Origin: Sinohyriopsis cumingii
Lineage: Eukaryota > Mollusca > Bivalvia > Unionida > Unionidae
Direction: 5' to 3'
DNA length: 64,000 bases
Assembly (NCBI GenBank): GCA_028554795.2
Contig: CM068825.1
Span: forward strand, 151,316,053 to 151,380,052
Part shown: positions 62,666 to 64,000 of the stretch, piece after piece
Layout of the letters: each line of letters opens with the position of its first letter
How positions within the stretch are numbered: position 1 is the first letter of the stretch
Notes under the pieces: generated by a model
What the model was told of the DNA's origin: nothing
Database searches by the model: none
The model's input: the letters and a program-made list of their open reading frames with translations, nothing else
Program-made: the position numbers and the translations under genes

Positions 62666-64000
62666 ATACAGCATATTTGGAGGTGTAAGAGATAGTCCAT
62701 AGTGTGAGATTTTATCTCATTCTCTTACATTTTTAGCTACCACAGGGCGTTTGGATAGTGAGTAAAACATAATGGATGGTAAAGTGGATGTAATGGATAG
62801 TATTTTTGTGGTGTAAGGGATAAATATTTTGTGAGATTTCATCTCCTTTTTACATTATAAGCGGACACAAGGAATTTTGGATAATGAGTATGATATGCTG
62901 GATAGTGTAGCTGGTGTAATGGAAAGTATTTTTGTGGTTTAAGGGATAGTATATTTTGTGAGTTGTCATGGCCTTCTCTGACACTCTAACCCAGCATATG
63001 ACATTTTTTGAATGATGTGTTCGGTGATAGATGGTGTAATGGATAGTTTGTATGGGATGTTGGATGGTATATTAGGTGTGTATATTTTGTTTGCGTTCAT
63101 CTCCTTCTATTTTACTCTAAGCTAAAACAAGGCGTTCTGTGTGTGTTATGGGTAAGGGATGGTATAGGTGATATTTTGGATATTATATTTATGAGATTTC
63201 TTCCCCTTCTCTTAAATTCTAAGTGAACACATGGCGTTTTGGACAGTGAGTATGATATGCTGGATAGTTTAGTGGTGTGATGGCTAATATTTTTGTGGTG
63301 TAAGGGATAGTCTTTTTTGTAAGATTTCATATTCTTGGTTTAGATTATAAACTATAACACAAGACGTTTGGGATAGTCTATTTTGTGAAATTCATCTTCT
63401 TCGTTTTCATTCTGAGCGAGCACATGGCGTTTTGGATAGTGAGTATGATATGTTGGATAGCATAGTGGTGTGATGGATAATATTTTTATGGTATAAGGGA
63501 TGGTCTTTTTGTGAGATTTCATTTTTCTCGTTTAGATTCTGAGCTAAAACACAAGACTTTTGGGATATGTATTTAGGGGATGTTAAATGGCATAGTCAAT
63601 GTGATGGATAGTAATTTGTGGTGTAAGGATAGTCCATTTTGTGAAATTTTATCTTCTTTGTTTACATTCTAAGCTAATACATAAAGTTTGGAGTGTGTGT
63701 ATGTGTGTATGTGTGGATATTGGTATTTTCATGTTTTATAAAACTCCCTTTGTCCCTATCAAATTCATTTCACCTACCTACCTACAGTAGCGCGTATTCA
63801 GGTCAGCACCCTAGTGACCAGTACAGTGACGTCATTGAAGCTAGACATTTGGAGGCTATAACTATAGACTTGGGTTTTTCCATAGGAATTTCCACCGGTT
63901 ATAGCTATAAATAGATACTAGGGTTTCTAAACAGACTCGTCACAAAACTGAGTCTATAAATGTATACTATGTTTATCCATTTTAGTCTAAACCAATGTGA
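62666..64000 (-). repeat. right inner arm (inverted copy of 59.1-60.5 kb), truncated by window end
   Basis: Units with TTGTGAGATTTCATCTCCTT, GGTGTAATGGATAGTATTTT and GCGTTTTGGATAGTGAGTAT repeat about nine times in the opposite orientation to the left arm. The last 230 bases (GCGTATTCAGGTCAGCAC..., TTTAGTCTAAACCAATGTGA) mirror about 59110-59310. Confidence 0.85.

Larger units (their letters stand above)
58028..64000. mobile_element. Polinton-type element 3: deletion relic with long subrepeat-rich TIRs (right end outside window)
   Basis: The left end AGTAGTTAAAAGGGATAC resembles the terminus of element 2. It is followed by repeats like those in the TIR of element 2, a long array, a PolB relic, then the same array in inverse orientation. 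The sequence TTGGTTTAGACTAAAATGGA at about 59118 appears inverted just before 64000, so the right arm continues beyond the window. Only the amino-terminal third of PolB remains between the arms. Confidence 0.7.

Overview
The window is animal nuclear DNA, most likely from a mollusc (probably a bivalve). It is AT-rich and full of microsatellites and minisatellites. A tRNA-headed SINE at 52.1 kb has a 3' domain that resembles SINEs I know from bivalves. No host gene with recognisable exons was found. Almost everything that codes belongs to mobile, virus-like DNA, so the species call is an inference.

Layout. (1) 1-4125 is a decayed Ty3/Gypsy-type LTR retrotransposon in the order protease, integrase, reverse transcriptase (the Gmr1-like order). 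It abuts a second, inverted copy at 4126-4885. (2) 4.9-13.7 kb is non-coding with several tandem repeats. (3) 13744-33001 is a Maverick/Polinton (adintovirus-like) element with ~234-bp terminal inverted repeats (TIRs). It carries a packaging ATPase, a zinc-ribbon/PLA2 protein, a retroviral-type integrase, a PolB-helicase-HNH replication polyprotein, a homing endonuclease, penton, fibre, protease, pVI-like protein and an intact major capsid protein. Most genes are broken by frameshifts or stops. A separate cut-and-paste transposon with an intact 561-aa ORF has inserted into the helicase. (4) Only 890 bp further on, 33891-49488 is a second, quite different Polinton-type element. It has 264-bp TIRs starting AGTAGT and an exact 6-bp target-site duplication (GTCGCA). 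It encodes PolB, a BIR (IAP-like) protein, two F-box-like proteins, a double zinc-knuckle protein, a compact capsid cluster with an intact F54H12.2-type major capsid protein, and an array of small charged proteins. No integrase, ATPase or protease was found. (5) 49.5-58.0 kb is non-coding except for the SINE. (6) 58028 to beyond the window end is a third, gutted relative. Very long inverted repeats packed with subrepeats flank a broken amino-terminal PolB fragment related to that of element 2.

The most unusual signal is in element 2. Four of its genes end in what look like replication-dependent histone mRNA 3' ends: a 6-bp stem with a UUUC/UUUU loop, an ACCCA-like flank and a purine-rich downstream element, each 18-30 bases after the stop codon. 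Three of these genes lie in tandem, driven by a repeated promoter module (core TTTTCCTTCACGTCCGCGC followed by a TATA-like box). Each cassette is therefore promoter, short coiled-coil ORF, histone-type stem-loop and conserved spacer. If real, the element would tie expression of these genes to host S phase through the stem-loop-binding-protein/U7 pathway and make non-polyadenylated mRNAs.

In each Polinton the genes form a virus-like set: replication (PolB with or without helicase/HNH), virion assembly (capsid, penton, core, protease, ATPase) and host interaction (BIR, F-box-like, PLA2). All assignments come from reading motifs by eye. Nothing was searched against a database.
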